Shown one piece after another: positions 1 through 7,259 of a stretch of 36,111 nt of DNA. Numbering within the stretch: position 1 is the stretch's first letter; every line of letters begins with the position of its first letter. The DNA is taken from contig JAQUKQ010000015.1 of the NCBI GenBank assembly GCA_028718985.1, positions 1-36,111 of the forward strand. Reading direction: 5' to 3'. A program made the position numbers and the translations under genes. The stretch comes from Desulfobulbaceae bacterium. GTDB lineage: Bacteria; Desulfobacterota; Desulfobulbia; Desulfobulbales; VMSU01. Under the pieces are notes generated by a model. It did no database searches and was not told the origin of the DNA. It saw only the letters and a list, made by a program, of their open reading frames with translations.

Positions 1-609
1 CCGACGAACCAGATGCCAAAGGAAATGCGAGGCTACAACCCGAACCAGAATCATCTGCCCTACCCTTGCCACCTGCAGCGCTTCGACCAAAACCTTTGGC
101 GATTTCTTCTGCTCCTGCTTCTCTGCAAAGGCTAAAAAATCGTGCATTCCCAAAAAGATATCAGCCGCCTGCCGCATCAACGAAAAATCAAGCCCATCCT
201 CAAGACTCCACGCATAACGCCTCATAAAGGCCATCTGTCCCTCGGCTATCTGATATAGATAGCTCCGTCCGACGCAATGGTGTCTGGCATGAAAACGACT
301 ATCTGCCGGCTGCACTTCAAGAATTGCAATATCCTTGGGCAACAGACGGTTGAAGGCAGGAGTGATCTCGTCCGCAAGCATAGTGGTCGCTACCTCAAGA
401 TGGGCTACATATTCCAGGGCATGTACCCCGGCATCGGTGCGGCCATTGCCTTGCAGGTCGATATCATTCGTACCGAAGATTTCCGCGGCTGCGCTCAGCA
501 GCACACCCTGTACCGTGCGGATGTTAGCCTCTCCCTGTCGCTGCCAGCCACGGAATGCCCCTCCCTCGAACTCAAGCAGGAGGCGAAAGCGCTGCAACAC
601 CGATTGCAT
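1..609 (-). CDS. truA: tRNA pseudouridine(38-40) synthase TruA, 3' end cut by the window
   Basis: TruA converts uridines 38-40 of the tRNA anticodon arm to pseudouridine in the cytoplasm. Translating the minus strand from the ATG at 609 gives 203 codons open to the window edge. The protein opens with RFRLLLEFEGGAFRGWQRQ, the usual TruA N-terminus. It carries the catalytic-Asp motif NGRTDAGVHA near residue 60 and the FHARHHCVGRSYLYQI segment that precedes the C-terminal domain in this family. Family members are about 245-270 residues, so some 50 residues are probably missing. The gene begins 26 nt after the cupin-like gene and is probably co-transcribed with it. The start is set by the fit to the family N-terminus; no strong ribosome binding site is visible. 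Confidence 0.93.
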   Translation of the reverse strand, partial: MQSVLQRFRLLLEFEGGAFRGWQRQGEANIRTVQGVLLSAAAEIFGTNDIDLQGNGRTDAGVHALEYVAHLEVATTMLADEITPAFNRLLPKDIAILEVQPADSRFHARHHCVGRSYLYQIAEGQMAFMRRYAWSLEDGLDFSLMRQAADIFLGMHDFLAFAEKQEQKKSPKVLVEALQVARVGQMILVRVVASHFLWHLVRR

Positions 610-635
610 CGGCTTCCCAGAGGGCGTTGCCCCCT

Positions 636-1190
636 TCAAGCAGCACCCACGGGGCCAGGAAATTGATCGAGGTGTCCCTCACGGATAACGGAAAACTCCC
701 CCTTTCCGGCATCAAGGGCGTAGATATTGAAATTTGTACGAATATCAAAGCCCTCGTAGTGAATCGCAAAATTTAACGAAGCAGACCCCTCTTCGCCAGA
801 GCGGATCCGGTGAAACACCCGGCGCGGCCAAACCAGCATGGCCCCGCCCTCATAGACAACCTGGCCATTTTTGCTGATCGACTGCGGTGTCACGGTAAAG
901 TTCTCGATCCGGCCATGGGCTTGGCTATAAAGCTCAACGTGACGAATCCCGTTCAACACCAGCAAATTATCGTCTTGACCAGGATGCATATACCACGGAC
1001 GAACAACATCACCGACTTGCCCGGGAGAGATTGCTCCCCCCTCGTGAATCACCCGATCAATGGCGTCAATCCTGGGCAAAAACTCCATTGCTACACAATC
1101 GAAAGTCACCTTGGCCGTCTTTCTCATCGGCTTCAAGGCAAGCATCCGATACAACCCTGGCACCTCATCGATAATCATGTTCTCTTGCAT
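636..1190 (-). CDS. Unrecognised cupin-like protein
   Basis: This 184-residue soluble protein has no signal peptide or membrane segment. I do not recognise the family with certainty. The middle has a beta-rich, cupin-like stretch, RPWYMHPGQDDNLLVLNGIR followed by HVELYS, and a later FHRIRSG...LNFAIHYEGFD segment. These look like the two strand pairs of a small beta-barrel, but the full cupin metal motif (H-x-H...E...H) is not obvious. A sugar-binding or regulatory role is only a guess. It lies 33 nt after the DUF2156 gene and 26 nt before truA on the same strand, so it is probably one transcript with them. The start could be this ATG or a GTG nine bases upstream at 1199. Confidence 0.75.
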   Translation of the reverse strand: MQENMIIDEVPGLYRMLALKPMRKTAKVTFDCVAMEFLPRIDAIDRVIHEGGAISPGQVGDVVRPWYMHPGQDDNLLVLNGIRHVELYSQAHGRIENFTVTPQSISKNGQVVYEGGAMLVWPRRVFHRIRSGEEGSASLNFAIHYEGFDIRTNFNIYALDAGKGEFSVIREGHLDQFPGPVGAA

Positions 1191-1223
1191 AGCACCCACA
1201 CCATTTCTAATTGTTCAATCATC

Positions 1224-2144
1224 TCACGCCTCTTGGCGCAATCGCAGTTCAAAGGAGCAACTCATTCGTACAGGGTGATACGAACGCTTGGCATGCGCTA
1301 AGCCTTTGCGTCCCATGTCACTCTCCTTATTCACCCAAAGAAAGCCTTGGCACAAACGCCTGGCACACTCACGATCAAAAAACTGGTACAATCCCTTGAT
1401 TTTTTTGCAGGCCTTTTGGAACTGCAAGACCACCATGTTCTCCGTAAGTGGTGAGGCCATCGCCAACGCACTGATCACGGTATCAATCTTCAGCACCAAG
1501 CCCTTTGCTCGGCCCCGCTCAACTAGCCCAAGCATCGCAACTGCGGCTTCCATCTCGCACTCGAGGCTGGCGTTCTCCTTCTCAAAACACCCTTCCTGCT
1601 CACACCACTCCTCCAAAAAGGCGATACAAGGCTTACTGTTAGCAGCGGAAATGGGCTCAAAGACGATTCGTTCCGGGGAGTAGCCCCTCTCAAACTGCTT
1701 GATCAAATTCCGTTTCTTGGCATACCGATTGCCCTTCAGTTCCGTGAGATCAGGGACGCTATAGACATAGTCGTGGTAATCGGGCTGCTCACTGACTTGA
1801 AAAAATTGACTGATCCGGGCCATGCCATGCTGGTCGAGATACGTTTGCGGCACAAACCAGTAGGCTGGATAACCCGCCTCGTCGGCAATCACCTTCAACT
1901 CTTGCGGATCCGGGCTGGGCTCTTCCCCCCCCAAGGGCAGCAAAAGATGACGATAGTTCGAATGCCCGGGGTACTCAGCCCCCAGGATGAGCCGGTCGCC
2001 ACGAACGGCGGCACAGGGGAAGAAAGAGGCGCTGGACCACGCAAGAACTCCGGGCAAACTATATTCGCACAGTTCATGTGGTTGCCCCACAAAGAATGGA
2101 GCCAACCAATTATAATCATCTTCAGAAATCGGCAATAATTTCAT
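1224..2144 (-). CDS. DUF2156 family protein (phosphatidylglycerol lysyltransferase C-terminal-like)
   Basis: This 306-residue cytosolic protein has the acyltransferase-like fold of the DUF2156 family, which is related to the catalytic domain of MprF-type aminoacyl-phosphatidylglycerol synthases. Supporting features are a YDYVYSVPDLTELKGNRYAKKRN-type segment around residues 124-147 (aromatic-rich, then LKGNRYAKKRN). A C-terminal WVNKESDMGRKGLAHAKRSY segment is also seen, a characteristic NxExDxGxxGLxxAKxSY signature. No transmembrane part of MprF is present, so lipid lysylation should not be assumed, and the substrate is unknown. Its ATG overlaps the stop of the upstream GNAT gene (ATGA), indicating translational coupling of two acyltransferase-fold enzymes. 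Confidence 0.85.
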   Translation of the reverse strand: MKLLPISEDDYNWLAPFFVGQPHELCEYSLPGVLAWSSASFFPCAAVRGDRLILGAEYPGHSNYRHLLLPLGGEEPSPDPQELKVIADEAGYPAYWFVPQTYLDQHGMARISQFFQVSEQPDYHDYVYSVPDLTELKGNRYAKKRNLIKQFERGYSPERIVFEPISAANSKPCIAFLEEWCEQEGCFEKENASLECEMEAAVAMLGLVERGRAKGLVLKIDTVISALAMASPLTENMVVLQFQKACKKIKGLYQFFDRECARRLCQGFLWVNKESDMGRKGLAHAKRSYHPVRMSCSFELRLRQEA

Positions 2145-2563
2145 TTCGTAAGCAACATAGGCTGCGAGTCCACCATTTTTTCAAAACCAAGTTGGCTATA
2201 AAACGGGGCAGAACCCCTCTCCGCAATCAAGCCAATCCAAGCGATACCCCCGCCCTGCAGACGCTCGAGGATGGAGCTCACAATGCGCTTTCCAACTCCC
2301 AACCGCCGCCAGGCAGAGGCAACCGTCACATCTTGCACATAAGCGTCGCTCACGCCATCACTGATTGCCCTCCCCATGCCGATTATCTCCTCTCCCGACA
2401 TTGCTACCGCAAAGCAGTAGCTCTGCTCAACCAATCTCGCCAGCAGAACGTGATCCTCCGCCTCCTGTTCTGGCCACCAACCAGCCTGCCGATACAAGGC
2501 AACAATCGAGCGCAACTGTGCTGGACTCGGTGCGGAAATAAAAAGAATCTGAACATCAGTCAT
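2141..2563 (-). CDS. GNAT family N-acetyltransferase
   Basis: This is a 140-residue GNAT-fold enzyme expected to move an acetyl group from acetyl-CoA to an amine. The acetyl-CoA pyrophosphate loop is seen as VASAWRRLGVGKRIV (the R/Q-x-x-G-x-G/A motif), preceded by the YVQDVTV strand. It is followed by a C-terminal SAPFYSQLGFEK segment typical of the family. Nothing in the sequence fixes the substrate. The ATG at 2563 begins MTDVQILFISAP. A TTG further upstream at 2614 would add 17 residues but has no ribosome binding site and no family support. Its stop overlaps the start of the DUF2156 gene, and it is the first gene of the leftward cluster ending in truA. Confidence 0.85.
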   Translation of the reverse strand: MTDVQILFISAPSPAQLRSIVALYRQAGWWPEQEAEDHVLLARLVEQSYCFAVAMSGEEIIGMGRAISDGVSDAYVQDVTVASAWRRLGVGKRIVSSILERLQGGGIAWIGLIAERGSAPFYSQLGFEKMVDSQPMLLTK

Positions 2564-2834
2564 AGCATCATGAATCGGTTTCAAAAAACTAATATCGTGT
2601 AAAACAACAAACAATTCAGCCTATTGAGACATGGGAACACCTATGGCGCTTGCCTGGCATGAAACAATCGCCGTCGACATGACACCATACCTTGATCTAT
2701 AGTCCCTCACAAGTAGTCTTTTTAGTGATCATTGCCACCCCTGAGTGCTCCTTTTGACCTAAGCATCAGGTGTTACAGTGAGTGAGGGTTTCATTTTCGA
2801 GGCAACATTGGCTCCTTGTGCCTAGGCTGAAGCA

Positions 2835-2854
2835 CTCCATTTACCAAAATGGAG
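2835..2854. repeat. Small perfect hairpin in the wsp upstream region
   Basis: Eight bases, CTCCATTT, are followed by the loop ACCA and the exact reverse complement AAATGGAG. No T-run follows, so it is not a classical terminator. It may be an operator or part of a structured leader if transcription starts upstream. Confidence 0.4.
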
Positions 2855-2989
2855 CTTGGGAGGCCATAGCGATGCGAATCCTTTCTCCTTAGACCGACAA
2901 GACCAACGCAACCTAAAGCGCTGTCGGGCAATCACAGCTTGACATCTACCAACTGACGCAACTTCCGACAAAATAAATAAAATCTTGCT

Positions 2990-3017
2990 TTGTTCTCTGA
3001 TCTTGTTTTGATAGAAT
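2990..3017 (+). promoter_or_regulatory. Candidate sigma-70 promoter of the wsp operon
   Basis: A TAGAAT -10 box at 3012-3017 is preceded by TGA (extended -10). A weak -35, TTGTTC, lies 16 bp upstream at 2990-2995. Transcription would start near 3024, about 100 nt before the wspA ATG. The -35 matches only three consensus positions, so this is tentative. Confidence 0.35.
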
Positions 3018-3123
3018 GCAGAGGCTTGGTGGCAGCACTACAATCCATCTTCATTTCCGCGGGGTTACGACGACCCACTCATGCTTTTTCCCCCAAGGCA
3101 TAACGTACAGAAAGGATAAATTT

Positions 3124-4794
3124 ATGTTTTTCAAATCATTAAGTGTCAGAATCCGCCTTATCGGTTTTGTGAGTCTTTTACTGCTCATGTTCCTCGTCAC
3201 CGGCACTTTAGGTCTCATCGGCATGCGCGACAGCAACAACGCCCTCTCCTCGGTCTACACCAGCCAAGTCATTCCCCTGGATGAGCAAGGCAACCTCAAC
3301 ACCCTGCTACACAACGAAGTCATCCAACAGGTAGACCGTCTCCTCTTTGAGCAGATGTCTTGGGAGGAGTGCCAACTCCGGGTGGAAAAGGCCAAGGGGC
3401 AGATCGCCAAACACTGGCAAAATCTCTCGATGATCAAGTCCAGCAGGCTAGGTGAAACCGATACCAAAAAATGGCAGGAAGCCTATGCTGCTTTGGGCAA
3501 TAGCACCGAGGACGTCCTAAACAACCTGATCCTCCTGTTGCAGGCCAAAGACACCGACCGACTCGACACCTTTTCGGACAAAAAACTCTACCCATTAGGC
3601 GAACTTTACAGTGAAAAACTTGGTCAGATGAACAGGGATCGGCTGACGCTGATTGAAGACGAATATCAGCTCTCGCAAAAGCGCTTTGACAGTGCTAAGC
3701 AGACATTTATCTTTATCCTGATCTGCGGGGTTCTCCTCGCCAGTCTCCTGAGCATCTTGATTATTCAGGGAATCAACCGGCCGCTCTTAAAAATTACCTT
3801 AGCCATGAAAAACTTAGCCCAAGGTCACGTCAGCGAAAAAATTGATTACGACAGGGAGGATGAATTTGCTATCCTGATCAACGGCTTCAACCAGATGTCA
3901 ATTTATCTGGCTGACCTGATTTCAGAGATCGAGCGTTCCGGCATCCAAGTCACCAGCTCCATCACCGAAATCGCCGCGACCATCAAACAGCAGGAGACCA
4001 CCGTCAACGAGCAGGCGGCCACCTCCAACGAAATTGCCGCCTCTACCACCGAAATTGCTGCCACGGCTGAAAACCTGATGGACACCATGGCCAAGGTCAC
4101 CGACATGGCCCAGAACACGGCTCTTGCCGCATCGCAAAGTCACTCACGACTCTCAAACATCAACACAATCATGAAAAAGATGGAGGACGCATCGCAATCG
4201 ATCGTCGCCAAACTCTCCATTCTCAGCTCCAAAGCCAGCACCATCGCCGGCGTCACCAAGACAATCAACAAAATTGCCGACCAAACCAACTTGCTCTCCT
4301 TAAATGCCGCCATCGAAGCGGAAAAAGCTGGTGAATACGGGGCGGGATTCTCCGTGGTTGCCTCCGAAATCAGAAGGCTTGCCGACCAAACTGCTGTCGC
4401 GACCTTCGACATAGAGCAGATGGTCAACGAAGTGCAATCATCGGTTGCCAGTGGAGTCATGAATATTGAAAAATTCGCCGACGATGTCCGCCGCGGCTTC
4501 CAGGAGGTGCAGATCAGCTCAAACCAAATCTCACAGGTCATTGACCAGGTACAGGCCCTCCGCCCACCTATCGAGACCGTCAACGAAGGAATCGCCGCCC
4601 AATCGCTTGGGGCGAAGCAGATCAGCGAGTCTGTTGATCAGCTTAACGAGGCCGCCCAACAGACTGCCGAATCAGTAACCCAAACCAGCCAGACAATTTT
4701 CCAACTCAACAAGGCAGCATTGATTCTGCGAGACTCCGTCGCCAAATTCAAGGTAAAGACCAGCAGTTCCAAAACAACTGATTTTGACTACTAA
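3124..4794 (+). CDS. wspA: Methyl-accepting chemotaxis protein, WspA-type surface/contact receptor
   Basis: This 556-residue inner-membrane receptor has TM1 at about residues 11-33 and a periplasmic four-helix-type sensor region of about 160 residues. TM2 lies at about 194-216, HAMP at about 216-270, and a cytoplasmic coiled-coil signalling domain follows. The hairpin tip near residues 390-430 reads NLLSLNAAIEAEKAGEYGAG and then IRRLADQTAVATFDIEQMV. This is the WspA form rather than that of ordinary flagellar receptors. There is no C-terminal NWETF-like CheR tether. The start at 3124 is preferred over an upstream in-frame start at 3016 because it has an AAAGGA ribosome site and puts a basic N-terminus directly before TM1. 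It is the first gene of the seven-gene operon. In Pseudomonas WspA senses surface contact; the stimulus here is not known. Confidence 0.93.
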   Translation: MFFKSLSVRIRLIGFVSLLLLMFLVTGTLGLIGMRDSNNALSSVYTSQVIPLDEQGNLNTLLHNEVIQQVDRLLFEQMSWEECQLRVEKAKGQIAKHWQNLSMIKSSRLGETDTKKWQEAYAALGNSTEDVLNNLILLLQAKDTDRLDTFSDKKLYPLGELYSEKLGQMNRDRLTLIEDEYQLSQKRFDSAKQTFIFILICGVLLASLLSILIIQGINRPLLKITLAMKNLAQGHVSEKIDYDREDEFAILINGFNQMSIYLADLISEIERSGIQVTSSITEIAATIKQQETTVNEQAATSNEIAASTTEIAATAENLMDTMAKVTDMAQNTALAASQSHSRLSNINTIMKKMEDASQSIVAKLSILSSKASTIAGVTKTINKIADQTNLLSLNAAIEAEKAGEYGAGFSVVASEIRRLADQTAVATFDIEQMVNEVQSSVASGVMNIEKFADDVRRGFQEVQISSNQISQVIDQVQALRPPIETVNEGIAAQSLGAKQISESVDQLNEAAQQTAESVTQTSQTIFQLNKAALILRDSVAKFKVKTSSSKTTDFDY

Positions 4795-4849
4795 CACCTC
4801 AAATAAGCCTGCTGCTCCCTCACCAATACTCTGCGGATAGCGATCAAAC

Positions 4850-5293
4850 ATGCTCCTTTTGCTCTTTACCCTCCAGGATGAAGCCTACGCCATTGACAGT
4901 ACCAGGGTCGTCGAAGTCATCCCCTTCCTGCTGACCCAAAAGATTCCCATGACGCCGAAATTCATCATCGGCATGGCCAATTACCGCGGAAAACCCATCC
5001 CAGTTCTAGACCTTGGGCTCCTACTAAACGACCAGCCTTGCCGTCAACAGCTCAACACCCGGATCATTCTCATCAGTATCTCGCTCGACAACCAGTTCAA
5101 AAAGATTGTCGGCCTCCTGGCCGAAAACGTGACTGATACCGTCAGGACACCAAAGGGATGGCAGCCCAAACAAGCCGGTCAAAGTCCGATGTTCCTCGAC
5201 AGCACGATAACACGCCAGCCCATGGTTCGCTGGTTTCAACCAGAACAGATCCTGCCGGATGAGATCCCAGGGCTATCCTTCATGGAACAGTAA
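4850..5293 (+). CDS. wspB: CheW-type coupling protein, WspB
   Basis: This 147-residue single-domain CheW protein is predicted to join the receptor to the kinase in the cytoplasmic array. It begins LLLFTLQDEAYAIDSTRVVE. It has the family's FIIGMANYRGKPIPVLDLG segment at about residues 42-60 and the VGLLAENVTDTVR segment at about 85-97. It sits 55 nt after wspA and 13 nt before the CheR gene. It is one of two CheW genes in the operon, as expected of Wsp systems; the second, at 6579, is larger and has a Cys-containing N-terminus. Confidence 0.92.
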   Translation: MLLLLFTLQDEAYAIDSTRVVEVIPFLLTQKIPMTPKFIIGMANYRGKPIPVLDLGLLLNDQPCRQQLNTRIILISISLDNQFKKIVGLLAENVTDTVRTPKGWQPKQAGQSPMFLDSTITRQPMVRWFQPEQILPDEIPGLSFMEQ

Positions 5294-5306
5294 GAGATTG
5301 TGATTC

Positions 5307-6569
5307 ATGCCTGATAACAGCGTAATCAATACCATTCTCGAATCTATCCTTAAGGAGGCCATGGGGCTGAACACCTCATCTGTCAGCCTGTCCTCGCTCA
5401 AACACGCCCTGTCCCGCCGGATGCGTTTTTTGGAGATCGACAACACCCTCTACTACATCAAATTACTTAAGTCCTCTCATCAAGAGCTAAACGAACTCAT
5501 TGAAGAGGTTACTGTCAACGAGACCTGGTTTTTCCGAGACGAGGCACCCTTCATAGCCCTGCGTGATTACGCCGTCAATTTTATCAGAAAATACAAAGGC
5601 CTGCCCCTGAGACTACTTAGTATCCCCTGCTCTACCGGGGAAGAACCCTACTCGATGGCCATCACCCTCCTTGAGGCCGGCATTCCAAGACATGCCTTTA
5701 CGATCGACGCTGTCGATATCAGCCGTCGTTCCATATCCATCGCTCAGAAAGGAATCTACCGCAGCCACTCTTTTCGTGGCCCTGGCGCCCAAAGGCATCA
5801 GCGCTATTTCACCAAGACCAAAGACGGCTATTCGCTCGACCAAAATATCAAGAGCTTGGTTCGATTTCACAGGGGCAACCTCATCCACCTGACTCGCCCT
5901 CTGGCCAACACGATCTACCAAGTAATCTTTTGCCGTAATCTCTTAATCTACCTCGACAGTAGTTTCCATCAACAGTCAATCAACACCTTCGACTCTCTGC
6001 TGGCCGACAACGGCATACTCATCATCGGCCACGCTGAAGCAGGCCTCTTCAGCAACAGTCGCTTCACCCCCGCCTCCTATCCCAAGGCCTTTGCCTTTGA
6101 GAAGAAAAAGGAGTACGATAGCCAATTACCAACCCCCATGGGCTCGGTGAATCCGTCCCCGCCACGCCAAGCTCACGACCTATCCCCCGACAAAGGCTTA
6201 TCAACTTCTTTGTCGGAGACCTACGAAGATTTTCCCCAAGCAACCCATATAAGGTTCAAGAGTGGTGAGGCACAGGATGACCAATTCAATAGAGCGATCA
6301 GAGCCTGTGAAGATCGTCTTCAAAGAGACGGCGCCTCGTCAGAAATCTACTACCAGTTCGCCACCCTCTTCGAGCAAAAAAAAGAGTGGCGAACAGCCAT
6401 TAAAATGCTGAAAAAGGCGATCTACCTCGACCCTAACTCTCTTGATGCCATTGACATGCTGGCAGCCATTTATCAACGACTCGGAGATGACAACAACTAT
6501 CGAGCCTGCCTCAACCGTGGGCAGCGCATCATTAGTCGACTGAGCCGCACAAGCGAAGCACCCGCGTAG
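5307..6569 (+). CDS. wspC: CheR methyltransferase with C-terminal TPR repeats, WspC
   Basis: This 420-residue enzyme is predicted to methylate glutamates on the WspA receptor using S-adenosylmethionine. The CheR part (about 1-275) has VTVNETWFFRDEAPF, the SAM-binding SIPCSTGEEPYSMAITLLEA and the FCRNLLIYLD motif. A low-complexity linker follows. TPR-like helices run from about residue 344 (YYQFATLFEQKKEWRTAIKM, then KKAIYLDPNSLDAIDMLAAI). A CheR fused to TPRs is the WspC arrangement. It fits a receptor lacking a CheR-binding pentapeptide, because the TPR part may serve for docking (inference). Confidence 0.93.
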   Translation: MPDNSVINTILESILKEAMGLNTSSVSLSSLKHALSRRMRFLEIDNTLYYIKLLKSSHQELNELIEEVTVNETWFFRDEAPFIALRDYAVNFIRKYKGLPLRLLSIPCSTGEEPYSMAITLLEAGIPRHAFTIDAVDISRRSISIAQKGIYRSHSFRGPGAQRHQRYFTKTKDGYSLDQNIKSLVRFHRGNLIHLTRPLANTIYQVIFCRNLLIYLDSSFHQQSINTFDSLLADNGILIIGHAEAGLFSNSRFTPASYPKAFAFEKKKEYDSQLPTPMGSVNPSPPRQAHDLSPDKGLSTSLSETYEDFPQATHIRFKSGEAQDDQFNRAIRACEDRLQRDGASSEIYYQFATLFEQKKEWRTAIKMLKKAIYLDPNSLDAIDMLAAIYQRLGDDNNYRACLNRGQRIISRLSRTSEAPA

Positions 6570-6578
6570 ACGTGCCCC

Positions 6579-7259
6579 ATGCAAACAACATACTCAGACT
6601 TTAATATCACCGACTGCTGGAACAAAATTGGCGTCTTCAGCAAAGAACAAAAGAGCTGCCAGCGTTTGACGGAGTTCGCCCATTGTCAAAATTGCGAGCA
6701 GTACATCAACGCTGGCCGCCAACTGCTCAACCGTCCCTTATCTGATGAATACCGTCAGGAGTTGAGTGATCGCCTCAGCCACCCCATCAACCATGAACCC
6801 AAATCAAGCCGCTCGGCCTTCATCTTCCGGGCAGGAGACGAATGGCTTGGAGTCAAATCCTCACTGATCAAGGAAGTGGTGGACATGGGGCCAATCCACT
6901 CAATCCCACACAAGAGCAGCCGCATCTTCAGAGGGATCGTTAACATTCGTGGCCGGCTGGAGCTCTGCGTCTCCATTGGCGGCGTTTTGCGTATCGAACC
7001 AGGCACCATGCGCCAAGGAACCCCTGCCCCTGAACGGCTGATCGTCGCTGCCAAAAGTGGCCAGAGCGTCGTTTTCCCAGTCAGTGAGGTCATGGGGCCG
7101 ATCCCTTACGACAGCAGCGCCCTGAGGCCACTGCCCATCACCGTCTCCGGTTCAAAAGCCGTTTACACCAAGGGCATCATAAACTTTAACAACACAGAGA
7201 TCGGCATGCTCGACGACACCATGCTTTTCAGAATTCTGGCCAGGAATCTGGGGCAATGA
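6579..7259 (+). CDS. wspD: CheW-type coupling protein with Cys-rich N-terminus, WspD
   Basis: This 226-residue protein has a CheW domain from about residue 75 to the end (FIFRAGDEWLGVKSSLIKEV, FRGIVNIRGRLELCVSIGG). An N-terminal extension carries four cysteines at positions 13, 27, 36 and 39 (CWNKIGV, SCQRL, HCQNC). That extension is the hallmark of WspD proteins and could bind a metal, although this is not established. The gene's last codons overlap the start of the CheA gene by ATGA, indicating translational coupling to the kinase it is expected to bind. Confidence 0.92.
   Translation: MQTTYSDFNITDCWNKIGVFSKEQKSCQRLTEFAHCQNCEQYINAGRQLLNRPLSDEYRQELSDRLSHPINHEPKSSRSAFIFRAGDEWLGVKSSLIKEVVDMGPIHSIPHKSSRIFRGIVNIRGRLELCVSIGGVLRIEPGTMRQGTPAPERLIVAAKSGQSVVFPVSEVMGPIPYDSSALRPLPITVSGSKAVYTKGIINFNNTEIGMLDDTMLFRILARNLGQ

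Larger units (their letters stand above)
2564..3123. other. 560-bp intergenic region between the leftward GNAT gene and the wsp operon
   Basis: No credible coding region is seen here; only very short frames such as a 19-codon ATG frame near 2644 occur. The stretch holds a hairpin at 2835-2854 and a candidate promoter at 2990-3017. It must contain the divergent control signals for the GNAT cluster and the wsp operon. I looked for the conserved core of a c-di-GMP-I riboswitch ahead of wspA and did not find it. Confidence 0.6.

Noticed and set aside
335-1301. Plus-strand open frames of 117-163 codons across truA and the cupin-like gene
   Set aside because: The minus-strand truA translation has clear family motifs. 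The plus frames are antisense shadows with no recognisable sequence.
2564-2614. TTG-started N-terminal extension of the GNAT protein
   Set aside because: There is no ribosome site and the extension does not look like the GNAT fold. The ATG at 2563 gives a normal start.
2620-3123. c-di-GMP-I (GEMM) riboswitch upstream of the Wsp operon
   Set aside because: The conserved GGCAAAC...GACGCAAAG...GGUAGGUAGCG core is not present. Only a loose ACGCAA match occurs.
3016-3123. 36-residue N-terminal extension of WspA
   Set aside because: The downstream ATG at 3124 has an AAAGGA site and gives a normal receptor N-terminus. The extended part also overlaps the candidate -10 box.
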